Source of the DNA: Ptychodera flava
Lineage: Eukaryota > Hemichordata > Enteropneusta > Ptychoderidae
Assembly: GCF_041260155.1 (NCBI RefSeq)
Contig: NC_091942.1
Location: 1,808,001 to 1,872,000, forward strand
Reading direction: 5' to 3'
Length of the DNA: 64,000 bases
Both the position numbers and the translations under genes were made by a program. The notes under the pieces were generated by a model. That model was not told the origin of the DNA. It made no database searches and was given only the letters and a program-made list of their open reading frames with translations. Positions 35,126 through 46,891 of the stretch are shown here, one piece after another; position 1 is the stretch's first letter; the number at the start of each line of letters is the position of its first letter.

Positions 35126-37309
35126 GTACAGTGAGCAGTTTATACAAATCAAGAACATGTAAAATATAGCAACATATACAGAAAAATGAACCACAAAATA
35201 CACAAATATTCCATGTACAAGACGGTATAAAACCTTTTTTTAATAATTACTAGAAAGTTGACAGTGGTACCACTGTTATAATTAGATATCAAAACCACAG
35301 AACTTATCCATCAATTGGAAAAGGGTTTAAATATCAATTCCCATTTTTGTTAAAAATAATACTTATGCACTAAAATCAATCTTTCTGCAAATTTTAAAGT
35401 ATTTTAATGGGGAAGACTGCACTACTTGGGAGGGTGTTTTATTGTAACTGGTTTGTTTTACAGGAAATATTGGTCTATCTTATCCAAACACCTGCGTTGC
35501 TTCCTTTGTTACGATGAACATCGCCTGTTCTGTGAAAATAGTAAGTGATAGTTCCAGATGGAACAGTGTGTCTTTGTTCACTAGATGTATACATTAAAAA
35601 ATAATTCTGCATTAGCATGGTAAGGTAAATGATTAAATGTTTGCACATTGGACGAATCAGCAGCAAAAATGTTTACTCTGCTGTATTTGAGTGTATGACA
35701 ACATGGAAACAGCATTTCCTGTTGTTGTGGACGGTGTAATTCCTCTATTGAAACAGACCTCGTGTAAACACAGGTAGGCATCATAAAGGGGTGATGTAAA
35801 ATTGTGTCCCACAATGCAAATGGTGACAAGTCTTGCAAAAGAAACTAAGTTACAAAGTTAAAAGTCAATTGCATCTCAATTGTACCTAATGTGTAATCTC
35901 TGTTTATAAACAATGGCTGACGATAACTGTGTACTATATTTGATGCATCACATATCTGAAAAGTTATGGAAAGTTTCTTCATAGAATAATAGTATATACC
36001 TACTATGACAATGAAATGTAAAATGTCTGCATGATGGGCCGGCTGGGTTAACTACCAGTAGCTTTGTTCAAAGTTCAAACAAAAAGCTGCCTTCTTTGAT
36101 ATTGCATAATATTCAATTATTACACTGTACGCCATATTTCATATTAACAGAATAATTATCAACAATATTTGAAAAGATTACTTATCTCCTCCAATTCACA
36201 AAGAGGAGGAAAAAAAACAACATTTTTTGATTCTGAGACGAGTGAAAGTACATGTGGTGTTTTGGCATTACTCATCGAGTGATAAATTGCCTATGCTTTT
36301 CTAAAAGCAAATAAAAAAATGCCTTTTGAAGCTGTGTTGAGACAGCCAAAATGATGTTAAAGTCAGTAAAACAAAATGACCTATGCTGAAACAAAATTGA
36401 CTCATTTGACTTATCTATGTCTTATCAAGATAAGGTTACTGTGATGCGATGAATATGGGTAAATGTTTCTTGGATATGCCTGACACTTTTTCCCTAATCA
36501 TTACTAAAATCAACTGAAAATTGTCAGATTGCACTGACCATAGACCCTCAAGTTTTTCTTGAGGTTCTATGGACTGAGACATTTACTGACTGTTTACTGC
36601 ACAAAACTGTCATACGATGACAACTTTTTGAGAGCAAATATACAAAAATCACCAATGTTGTATAAAACTTAGAAACTTGTATGATAAGGAAACTTACACA
36701 ATGTAAATATGGAAATCAGAGGGACAATGTGCTGCATGATATCAAATTTCTCTATTTTCTAGCCATCTTATGCTAAATGTTTGACTCTTTGCAACTTTCA
36801 ATGTATTTTGACTAACATAGCAGAGTTTATTGAACTACTAATTCTACTTCTGAAGCTTGAATTGTCTCTATATTTTTAAACAACGTACATTTTGATCATG
36901 GATGGCAGAAAAGATCTTCTCTTACACACACAAAAATACCACACAATAACACTGCAACTGATAAATGTTTTGCACATAATGAACATTTTTGTTGAAGTTT
37001 TCTGGCTATTTTCCCAATACAACATTTGCATTGTGCCAATCAATATGAAAATAAAATCTTCAAGTATTGAATAATAATTACATCCCATCATATATATCTT
37101 ATCATTAAAAGGAGATTTCTTTTACTTAATGGAAAGTCATATTTTAAATCAGAAAGACAAATGCCTTGTACTCTTATAAGTGAGTGTTTTGGCACAGATA
37201 GGATAGATTTGCTGGTTTATGTTAGTTTGATAGACTTATGGAAATCAATCAGTTAAAGTACAGGTAAATGTGGCATAGCAGAATTCATCTATCTTTTGGT
37301 AAGCCCTGA

Positions 37310-37372
37310 CTATTGTTGTTGTTCGTCATTTTCATAGTCCATCCGTATTGCATCCAGGAAGCTTGTGCCCGT
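37310..37372 (-). pseudogene. Detached C-terminal codons of the PLAT-ankyrin gene
   Basis: Just beyond the retrotransposon, minus-strand sequence continues the reading frame broken at 43566. After the shared ACGG it codes GTSFLDAIRMDYENDEQQQ and then TAG (37312-37310). A plausible acidic end right at the insertion, in the exact frame, shows the element split one exon. The present transcript would not reach these codons in frame. Confidence 0.8.
37369..37372. repeat. 4-bp target duplication of the LTR element, left copy
   Basis: CCGT, repeated at 43566-43569 on the other side. Confidence 0.75.
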
Positions 37373-37938
37373 TGTTACGTGCAGAGAAAACGAACAAAAG
37401 GGTGAACTCAGCAGTTAACGTTTAAACAAAATTTATTACAAAAAAAAAACTAATTGCTAAGTCAGGGATAGAGTACAAGCTTTAAAAGTGTACAGACTAC
37501 TTATCTCAGCTGGGACGGCAAAGCTCCAGTCTCAGAGTTGTAACAGTCAGTTGAATGAATGAACAGTCCTTGCAGGCTTGCAGCTGCACAAAGTCCACAG
37601 TATAAATCCAGCGTTGACAGTGAAGGTCTTGAAAAGTCTTGAGAATGACTACTGCTGGAGTTTATAGTAACACACAAGAGACACGATCCCAAAAGTCTGA
37701 CTGGAAGCTGTGCACGTCCCTTTTATAAAGGCATATAAGAACAATCTAGAACTTTTATTGACATGCTAATTACTGTTCTAAAATTATCTCCCTTACACAA
37801 CTAATCAACTTTCAGAACATTCCAAACATGACTAATTGAATTCAAGGTTGTGAGGTCATCGAGGGCAGTGACCTTGAGAATGTTCTAGACTAATTGAACT
37901 CAGGTCATGATGAGGTGGGGGAAATGACCTACATAACA
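37373..37938 (-). repeat. LTR (3' LTR in element orientation)
   Basis: 566 bp, with TGTTACGTGC at the left and CTACATAACA at the right, so TG...CA ends. It differs from the copy at 43000-43565 by about two substitutions and three small indels, meaning recent insertion. Confidence 0.92.
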
Positions 37939-37940
37939 CA

Positions 37941-37952
37941 CCCCCTCTTCAA
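37941..37952 (-). other. Polypurine tract
   Basis: On the minus strand GAAGAGGGGGTG ends next to the 3' LTR, the usual place for priming of plus-strand synthesis. Confidence 0.7.
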
Positions 37953-38073
37953 AAAAAAGAAAATTTTTCAAAGAAAAATCTTTCTTTTACAAATGTAATC
38001 TTGAAAGGATTTAAGTACTCAAATTTTGTTTTACTCTAAAGTAAAATTTCTTGAAAGTGAACAACAATAAACT

Positions 38074-38571
38074 CTAAATACGAGAGAGACAGTCTGCAAT
38101 TAAATTGTCTCTGCCTTTGATATGTCTAATATCAAGATTAAACTCCTGTAACATTAAACTCCATCTTAGCAATCTCTGATTTTTGCCTTTAAATTTCTGC
38201 AGAAAAACAAGAGGGTTGTGATCAATATAAACCACTATTGGCTGATTTGAAGAAGTAACATAAACTTCAAAATGCTGTAAAGCTAATATCAAAGATAAAC
38301 ACTCTTTTTCAATTGTAGAGTAGTTTCTCTGGGATTTGTTAAATTTGCGTGAAAAATAGCAAACAGGATGATCTACACCATGACTATCCTCTTGCAATAA
38401 AACAGCACCAGCAGCCGTATCACTAGCATCTACAGCTAATTTGAATGGCAAAGTGAAATCTGGTGCAGACAACACTGGGGCACTTTGCAGTATGGCTTTA
38501 AGTGTATCAAATGCCTGTTGGCATTGCTCTGACCAAACAAACTTTACTTTCTTTTTAAGTAAGTTAGTCAA
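38074..38571 (-). pseudogene. Retrotransposon RNase H domain
   Basis: The 165-codon frame has LAVDASDTAAGAVL with the first catalytic aspartate, then FNKSQRNYSTIEKECLSL with the glutamate region, and YIDHNPLV. It is typical of Ty3/gypsy RNase H following reverse transcriptase. It is out of frame with the upstream domain because of one extra base in the run at 38616-38618. Confidence 0.88.
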
Positions 38572-38575
38572 AGGC

Positions 38576-39541
38576 TCAGTAATTGCGGAGAAATTTGGAC
38601 AGAATTTTCTGTAGTAAACCAGCCATACCGAGAAAGCGCATCAGTTGTCGTTTGCAGTTTGGTATGGGAAAACTTGAAATGGCACTGATTTTAGCATCAA
38701 CAGGTTTTACCTCACCCTGTCCTACAGTATGTCCGAGGTAAGTTACCCTAGCCCAACCAAACTCAGATTTGGCAAGGTTGACAGTCAACATTGCTTTGCT
38801 CAGTCTCTCAAAGAACTTCCGCATGAGCTTGATGTGTTCCTCCCAGGTGTCACTATACAGGACGACGTCGTCAACGTAAGCTGCACATCCGTCTAGCCCG
38901 GATATGACGTCGTTGATCATCCGTTGGAACGTTGCCGGAGAGTTCTTCATTCCGAATGGCATCACCTTGTACTGGAACAATCCGTCTGGTGTAACAAAGG
39001 CGGATATTTCACGAGCACGATCCGTCAGAGGGACTTGCCAAAATCCCTTCAGTAGGTCAAATTTCGTCACATACTTGGCTTTTCCCACTCGGTCGATGCA
39101 ATCATCAATCCTCGGGATTGGGAAAGTGTCTGTCTTTGTTAAAGTGTTCACTTTCCTGTAGTCCGTGCACATACGATAACTATGATCTGATTTGGGAACA
39201 AGTATGCACGGCGAACTCCAGTTACTTTTACTGGGTTCAATAAAGTCATTGTCCAGCAGGTATTTGACTTCTTCCTGGAGATATTTCGCTTTTGTTGGAT
39301 TCAGTCTGTATGGATGTTGTTTTACAGGCTTACTGTCCCCAACATCAACGTCGTGATAGATGACGTTTGTCCTCGTTGGAACATCTTGAAACAGGTGTTT
39401 ATATTCATGGAGCAGTTCTTTCACCTGTTGTTGTTGTTCTGGCTGGAGGTGTGCCAACTTTGTAGACTCCAGCTTCTCCAGGATTTCTGAGTTCTGAAGC
39501 TTGACCGAGCCCAGCTTTGAGTTTAGAGTATTTTCACTCAA
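38576..39541 (-). pseudogene. Retrotransposon reverse transcriptase domain
   Basis: The 321-codon frame has SPCILVPKSDHSYRMCTDYR, a TKFDLLKGFWQVPL block, MPFGMKNSPATFQR, and the catalytic AAYVDDVVLYS. These are the standard Ty3/gypsy palm motifs. It is cut off by a frameshift close to 38617, just before RNase H. It lies downstream of integrase. Confidence 0.92.
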
Positions 39542-39600
39542 GTCAGTTTCAGTATCACTATCTTCATAATGGTTTGAACTGACTGCACTGACAGGCTGAG

Positions 39601-40600
39601 TTATAGTAGGATTACCCTATCCAAATATGGCTTAAGCATATTTATGTGACATAGCTGTTTTTGTTTTCGCCTGTCAGGTGTTATTATGATGTAATTTAAA
39701 TCACTCAATTTCTTATCAATTAGATATGGCCCAAAGTAACGAGCATGGAGTGGTTTGCCAGGAATTGGAAGTAGAACAAGAACTTTTTGACCTGGTTCAA
39801 ACTTCCGTTTTGAGGTGCTTTTATCATATTTGATTTTCATTGACTGCTGAGATGACTCAAGATTTTCTCTGGCTAATTCACATGCTTTAGAGAGTTTCGT
39901 ACGAAATCTGACACATATTGCAAAATATTCAGACAATCATCATTGTCTGATAGGAATTTCTCTTTAACGAGCTTAAGTGGGCCACGGACTGTATGTCCAA
40001 ATACAAGCTCAAATGGGCTAAAACCAAGAGACTCCTGAATTGACTCTCTAACAGCAAAGAGCAAAAAATGAATTCCTTCATCCCACTGTTTCTCTGTGTC
40101 AAAACAGTAGGTCCTAATCATGTTTTTCAAAGTTTGATGAAATCGCTCAAGAGCACCCTGACTTTCTGGATGATAGGCGGATGACCTATACTGTTTAATG
40201 CCTAGCTGATCCATTACTTGTTGAAAAATACCAGACATAAAGTTGGAGCCTTGATCGGACTGGACACATTTAGGGAGGCCAAATAAAGTGAAAAATTTGA
40301 CTAAAGCTCTCACTTTAGTCTTGTCTTTATGTTTCTCAGTGGTATGGCTTCTGGAACCGAGTTGATGTACACATAATTGTCAACATGTACTCATTTCCTG
40401 ATCTTGTTTTGGGTAGGGGCCCAACACAGTCTATTAGAATCCTACTAAATGGTTCTTGAAATGCAGGAATTGGCTGTAAAGGGGCCTTGGAATGGTCTGA
40501 TTTGGCTTTCCTACCATTTGACATGTGTGACAAGTTTTACAGAAATGTGCTACATCCTGCCTGAGATTAGGCCAATAAAAGTGACTGAAATTTTATGATA
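39601..40600 (-). pseudogene. Retrotransposon integrase, frameshifted
   Basis: Near 40600-40500 is an HHCC-type finger with HFYWPN and CKTCH. The core follows in pieces: LIDCVGPLPKT with the first aspartate (about 40430), QSDQGSNFMS with the second (about 40250), and GALERFHQTLKN with the glutamate (about 40150). A C-terminal part with KVLVLLPIPGKPL reaches 39601. At least two frame changes break it (near 40350 and 39900). The catalytic triad is present as codons. Confidence 0.88.
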
Positions 40601-40929
40601 AGTTTTCCTGACTCCTAAGTGACCAGCCCAGGGGGTTTCATGGGCCAGGCGCAATATTTCAGCACGATAGGCTTTGGAACCACAATTTGATGTTTTATAG
40701 CCCAATCGTCATCAACCAAACATCTGGAGGTCTCCATTTACGCATGAGAATACCAGAATTTGTATAATAGGAAACAGAGCTATAATAGGAAACAGAGCTA
40801 TCTGAAGTTTTATCTTCATCATCTACCCTGTCAAACAAAGACAAAATATCTGGGTCTTTGTGTTGTTCTGCAATGAGATTTGATCTAGAAAATGTCTGAC
40901 TTTGGTCAGCAGAAGTTTTACTGGAAGTT

Positions 40930-41402
40930 TCAAATCCACGAGGGATAATCGGAATGATCCGTGTCAAACACCTGACTGAGAAAGGTGTCATTTAAGTCAA
41001 CATCTGTGACATTATTTTTGAGAGTATTTTGATTCTCGGAAGTTTTCTTTGACATGGCTCGAGTAATGGCACATGAAGGAAATAAATCGGGTATCTCTTG
41101 TTCAATTGGCTCTGGATCCTGATCTAAACTAGGATTATCAGTCACAAGTGGATTAGTAATGACCTTGTCCCAGCAAGGTCGTTCCAAGAAGAAGGTGAAT
41201 CCCTTCAAAAGGCAAAAAAGGCCTAATACCTAAAGTCACAGGTCCAGAAACAAAGTCCGAAGACAAATAGACATTATGGAGAGGAACAGGAATGTAGTCA
41301 TTACAATCTACCCCCTTAATAAGAACTTTAGAACCTGAAAATGACTTTTCAGAAACGGCAGGGTATCTGCCAACAAAAGAGACTGGGAAGCCCCGGTATC
41401 TC
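40930..41402 (-). pseudogene. Retrotransposon aspartic protease region, frameshifted
   Basis: RDTGASQSLL at about 41405-41375 carries the DTGA active site of retroviral-type proteases. Downstream, the LPFEGIHLLLGNDLAGDKV-like stretch near 41200 fits the ILG(N/R)D region. Frame changes separate the parts. Confidence 0.75.
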
Positions 41403-42898
41403 TTAAAATTTTGACAGGGGTAGCGGAAGAGAAATCACTAGAAAGTGATATAAAACCATTATGATAAATGGCTCGAAAATACCCATAATGCTATCCTGAG
41501 AAGAATTGACCTTGACCTCATTAATTGGGGATAAGAGGGGTTTAACCTCAGACAATGTGTTACACACATTATTAGACTCTAATTGAGTTGATGAAGAAAT
41601 AAAGCCGGTTGGCTTAGATCCACTTTGACCACTTTGACCTTCACGTTTTCTTTTCAATTTGAAACAATCTGACATTAAATGGCCGTCTTTCTTACAATAA
41701 TTACAAGAAAGTGTACTGAACTGTTTGTCAGAAGGAGATTGAGACTTGGGATCTGATGATGTGGGAGTGTTACTTGAACTCTGTGAACTGTTGTCATTTG
41801 ATTTTCTACTGTCCTTTGAAAATTCTTGGATGAAAAGGACGAGTTAAATTTACCTGCATTGTTTCTGTATGAAAAGGACTGGGATGGTTTGCTGAGAAAT
41901 GAAGATTTGTGGGTCAATGAATAATCATCGGCCAAACGTGCAGCAACCTCTAATGTATCTGCCTTTTGTTCATTGATAAACGTCTTGATGTCACTCCGGA
42001 TGCACCTTTTAAATTCCTCAATCAAAACAAGTTGTCGTAATTTGTCATAATTCTGACTGACCTTTTCCGAAGAACACCAACGATCAAACAGTTGTTCTTT
42101 TGTTCGAGCAAATTCAACATAAGTTTGATCCTTCACCTTCTCACAATCCCTAAATTTCTGACGGTAAGCTTCAGGCACCAACTCATAGCCCTTGAGAATT
42201 AATTCCTTCACAGAATCATAATTTGAAGCCTGCTCTACTGACAACTGAATGTAAATTTCTCTGGCTTTACCCACCAAAGCACTCTGCAAAAGCATAGACC
42301 AGGACTCCTTAGGCCAATTCAGACTCTGAGCAATTTTCTCAAAATGAGAAATATTTATCAACATCCTTTTCTTGGAAAGGGGGAACTAACCTGAAATGCT
42401 TAGTGATGTCAAACTTGTCTGAAGGGAAGAATTTTCCTGATTGTCCAAGCTCTAAACGTCTCATTTCTAACTGTAGTCGATGTTCTTCCAATTCTCTCTC
42501 CTTTTCTCTCTGTCTTTCTTCCATTTGTAATTCTTTGTCTTTCATTTGTAATTCTTTGTCTTTCATTTGTAATTTTTCCTGCCTTTCCCTTTCTTCCATT
42601 TGCAATTTTTCCTTTTCTAATTCCAATTTCTTAAGCTCCAAATCTGCCTGTATTTCTAATTCTAATTTTTTGAGTTCGAAGGAAGACTCAGGCTCATAAT
42701 CTTTTAAGGCAGACTCCTCAAAATGGCCAGAATTAACTAAATGTTTTGCAATCTTGAACTGAATTTCTCGCTTGCGCATAGATCTTTTGACATCTACTTT
42801 AAGGAAATTTGCCAGTGCTATGAGGTTGTCTTTTCTGAGGGAATTAATGTGTCCTGATCAAGGTCATCCATAAATTCGTCTGGCTTGAATTCCGCCAT
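41403..42898 (-). pseudogene. Retrotransposon gag with coiled coil, SCAN-like capsid and zinc knuckle
   Basis: A likely start ATG at 42898 is followed by a frame change near 42830. Residues from 42700 to 42430 form a strongly charged coiled coil of repeated KLEL and KLQM blocks. The capsid part (42364-41675) has a SCAN-like segment at about 42175-41895, starting YRQKFRD. A CCHC knuckle (CX2CX4HX4C) lies at about 41705-41660 and is split by a frame change. SCAN domains of vertebrate zinc-finger genes are known to derive from Gmr1-like gag. Confidence 0.82.
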
Positions 42899-42980
42899 GA
42901 TTGAATTTCGCTGAGTTCACAGTATACAGTAGTTTTGAAAAGGCTGTCAAAATGTTGTCAAACGGCTCAAAATATTCGTC

Positions 42981-42996
42981 TCCCGACGAGCCCCCA
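42981..42996 (-). other. Primer binding site, tRNA-Pro type
   Basis: On the minus strand TGGGGGCTCGTCGGGA lies three bases inside the 5' LTR. It matches the 3' end complement of proline tRNA for the first 12 bases, with one base less afterwards. Confidence 0.75.
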
Positions 42997-42999
42997 ATT

Positions 43000-43565
43000 T
43001 GTTACGTGCAGAGAAAACGAACAAAAGGGTGAACTCAGCAGTTAACGTTTAAACCAAATTTATTACGAAAAAAAAACTAATTGCTAAGTCAGGGATAGAG
43101 TACAAGCTTTAAAAGTGTACAGACTACTTATCTCAGCTGGGACGGCAAAGCTCCAGTCTCAGAGTTGTAACAGTCAGTTGAATGAATGAACAGTCCTTGC
43201 AGGCTTGCAGCTGCACAAAGTCCACAGTATAAATCCAGCGTTGACAGTGAAGGTCTTGAAAAGTCTTGAGAATGACTACTGCTGGAGTTTAGTAACACAC
43301 AAGAGACACGATCCCAAAAGTCTGACTGGAAGCTGTGCACGTCCCTTTTATAAAGGCATATAAGAACAATCTAGAACTTTTATTGACATGCTAATTACTG
43401 TTCTAAAATTATCTCCCTTACACAACTAATCAACTTTCCAGAACATTCCAAACATGACTAATTGAATTCAAGGTTGTGAGGTCATCGAGGGCAGTGACCT
43501 TGAGAATGTTCTAGACTAATTGAACTCAGGTCATGATGAGTGTGGGGGAAATGACCTACATAACA
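43000..43565 (-). repeat. LTR (5' LTR in element orientation)
   Basis: 566 bp, TGTTACGTGC to CTACATAACA, nearly identical to 37373-37938. It now supplies the stop codon (43533-43531) for the interrupted host gene. Confidence 0.92.
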
Positions 43566-46500
43566 CCGTCTCTTGCATCTTTTCATGGTGTTCCTTGAAG
43601 GATTTCTGTCTCTCCTAAAATTGGAATGAAAAAGTAAACAAGTTAGCAGTGATTTTACCTCATAAATATGGCAGGCTGAAGGTGTTGTTTTTCCTCAGGG
43701 CTTTGTGCACAGTACCTCTATACATGTGTCTTGTCTCTTGGGGAAAATTTTGTGAACAAAACTGAAGATGTTCAGTAAATCAGGATTGTGTCCACATCAA
43801 TGTAGTCTGAGAAATTCTGTCATGTGTGGGTGCTCTGCTTGGCTCATCAACATAGCGTTGGAGCATGAGGCAGCCACAGTGCCTGCGCATGAATGAATCT
43901 ATCTGTCTAATACTAACACAGCTTACAGTTATGCTTCAGTAAAAACTTGTTGTTATGTTGTTCTCTACATGTCCTATGCCTATTATGTTTAAACCATAAA
44001 CCATGCACTGACAATCAGGAAAACCGACTGCTACATTCATTCTATGATTACCACAGTGAGTTCTGAGGGTTATGGCACAATAATAATCATTGAATCAGAT
44101 TCAATTTTGGGTAAAATCTGACGACATAAACAGGCTGGGTATTTCTAATTGGAAATTATCTACTTCAAACAAACAGTGGCATTGTAACTGCTTGGTTAAT
44201 ATTGATAAACTCCGAAACTAAATGTCTTTGTGTATTATGAGATTACTGTATGCAACATAAATTGATCACACATTTTGTTCATAATTAGCTAGGGGCTGTT
44301 GGATGCTTTACTCAAAATGATTAACCTCTTCACCCCCAATATTTCTGTGAATCCGTTTCATCTGTGCACCCCCAATTGACTGTAAACGGGTCCGTAATAA
44401 TCATTGATGTCAATGGGTTTGGGCTAAACCATGGTGGTGAAAGGGTTGAACCACTCTTAAAACAATGAGAATGTGCCAAAAAGTCAGGTGGTGAAAGCAT
44501 TAGTTGTGTGGAGGGGCATCTTGTAAGCAACGACACTCATCACTGAAATGCCACAGGATTGGCCACAGCATTGCATGCATGAAACAGATTCCACACTGTA
44601 CCATTGTATAGGGTTCTACTTGCAAGGAAAATGTCAATTTGCCTTTAGAGCTGTGTCTTCCTGCTTCTTCATCTTTTCTGGAAGATGTCTCTTGACGTCA
44701 GTTTCAGATTCAGTTCTTGTGACACTTCCTGAATCGCTGCCACTTGAAGAGCCACTCGAAGTTATGCTTTGGCTGTCAGAAGCCACCCTGCGACCTCGTC
44801 TCTTGTCATTGCTTCTCTCTGTTTCACTTCCAGAGCTGCTTCCAGAGCTGCTTCCAGTGCTACTTCCGGTGCTGCTCTGGCTGTCTCGTCGTTTTCTGCC
44901 TCCTTTATTTACAGTCTGTGTGATTGACATCAACAGAAACTCATCAATGATGTAAACATGCACTGTACGCTTGAAACATGGTAGCATTCTTTTGTACAAA
45001 GTGTGTTTTAGGTTTTGCTCGATTACATGAAGCTGATGATATCAATGGTACGTATGTTCACATATCACACAGTGTGTATCCACATATGCATAACTTAGAA
45101 CATATTCTTTGCAAGATATTAACAAATTATGCAAACAAGCAGTGAAGTTTTCCTACGTGTTTTTGTTAATGTATACAAAGTTTGATGGAGAACTTTAGAA
45201 TATTTTATAGCTTACACACATCCTCAAGAAGACTGCTTCTTAATTGTGACTGTTTGGTTCAAATCCTGGTTGCGCAGATTTGTCAGAACCTTATGACCCT
45301 GTCATCCTTAAAGGTATACAGTCACCTATAATCTAAATATGCCCATATATGGTCAAAGGGGCGTTCCTTGGTATTCAAATGGCCATGTGAGGGTGCTGTT
45401 TTTAAAAAGCGGCCACCCGCTTAAAATCTGTGATTGGTTAGATTTTCTCTTTCCATGGTAACTGTGGCAAAGTTGGAACAGGTGACAGGAAACCTTTAAT
45501 TTCAATATGCTGAGGTCCAACAAAGCAATGGGAAACAATAGGATTGTACCATGAATTTGACAGTGTAAGTGTTTCACTGAGGTGATTCATAGCACTGCTA
45601 GGAACTTTATCCAAATTATCTGACCACTGGGCTTTCAGTCACTTGTGTTTAATATATGGTCAATATCATCATTTTCCTGAACTTTTCAAATTACTCACAT
45701 CTTTGTCATCAGTCCAGCTGGCTGCAGAATCAGAGGTTGTCTGCTTGGATGCCATCAAGTTTGTAAATTCTGCTTGCTCTTGTTCTCTGAACATAAACAA
45801 ATCAAGAAGACAAAATGTAAACCCTTGAAAGACTCAACAACTACTACAGCCACACAAAAGAAGATGCTAAAAATTATGCTTCCCTTCATACAAACCTGTA
45901 ACTTTTTGATATTTTCAATATTATTGTTCTTCAAAACAAGAACATTTTCTTCTTCTCCCTCCACTGCATTGTGAAAAATGTACAAAAAACACACATTATG
46001 CAATTTTATTGTTGAAAAGTGAATTCTGCTGTGGAGGAAATTCATTTGCCAAAATAACGTTGGAGGTGCACATACAGGTACACAGGTTGTCTTGTCAAGA
46101 TAAACATCATACATTTTGATATAATTTGGGAGAAGAATAGAAAGCAATATTTTACCACAGAACAAAACTAATGGAAGTGAAACAAAAGCTACTGCTATGG
46201 TAGTTTTAATTAACGCTTTGTAAAAGGTTCATCTCTAAAATGAGGTAAAACACATGAATATTGTTGGGTTGGGCCTCAAAACGGTCAATCACTGTGGCAT
46301 GCAGAACAATATCATTTGAATTTTCTTTTTTTTTTTCAATTGAAGAAAAAGAGAAGTTCTGGTGATGATAACCAAAGACTCACTCTGGCATTCTGGGAGA
46401 TCTGAGCTGAGCTATTCCACTGTCTTCACGTTTCAGGTCAGCCTCACATGCTTTCAAAAACTTGACAACTTCTTGATGATTGTAGTCCTCTGCTATGTCC

Positions 46501-46850
46501 AGTGCAGTTCTGCCCATGTTGTCTTGGTCTTCTAACGGTGCTCTGTTTGCAACTAACCACTTGGCTGTCTCAAGATGACCACTGAAACCATGACAAATAA
46601 AACATTGTTAATTCTCAATAAGTCAATCAGTAAATTGCAACATAAATGTTCTAAAAATTACAGTGAATCCTGTTTATCGTACTAACTGCTCTGTATCTTT
46701 GCCTGATGTTCACAAAACATGGTTATGACAGAGATGGTACATGCATATATTAAAGAAATAAAGAGTGTTGACAAATTTGATTTTGCTTTAACAATTTTTA
46801 TTGTGTTGTAGTGAATTCTTACACAGGTAGTGAGTTCTACTGTACTCAAG

Positions 46851-46891
<41 letters not shown>

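Larger units (their letters stand above)
37373..43565 (-). mobile_element. Gmr1-like Ty3/gypsy LTR retrotransposon, young, in a host coding exon
   Basis: The 6,193-bp element has two 566-bp LTRs, a CCGT duplication, a tRNA-Pro-type primer site and a purine tract. On the minus strand the order is gag, protease, integrase, reverse transcriptase, RNase H. Integrase before reverse transcriptase is the mark of Gmr1-like elements, unlike most Ty3/gypsy. The capsid part has a SCAN-like segment, also known from this group. Coding frames are broken in several places, although the LTRs are almost identical. It lies in the same orientation as the host gene. No envelope gene. Confidence 0.92.

Noticed and set aside
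44548..44955. Long plus-strand open frame opposite a Ser-rich exon
   Set aside because: It is the antisense of codon-biased Ser/Glu coding sequence, without splice sites of its own.
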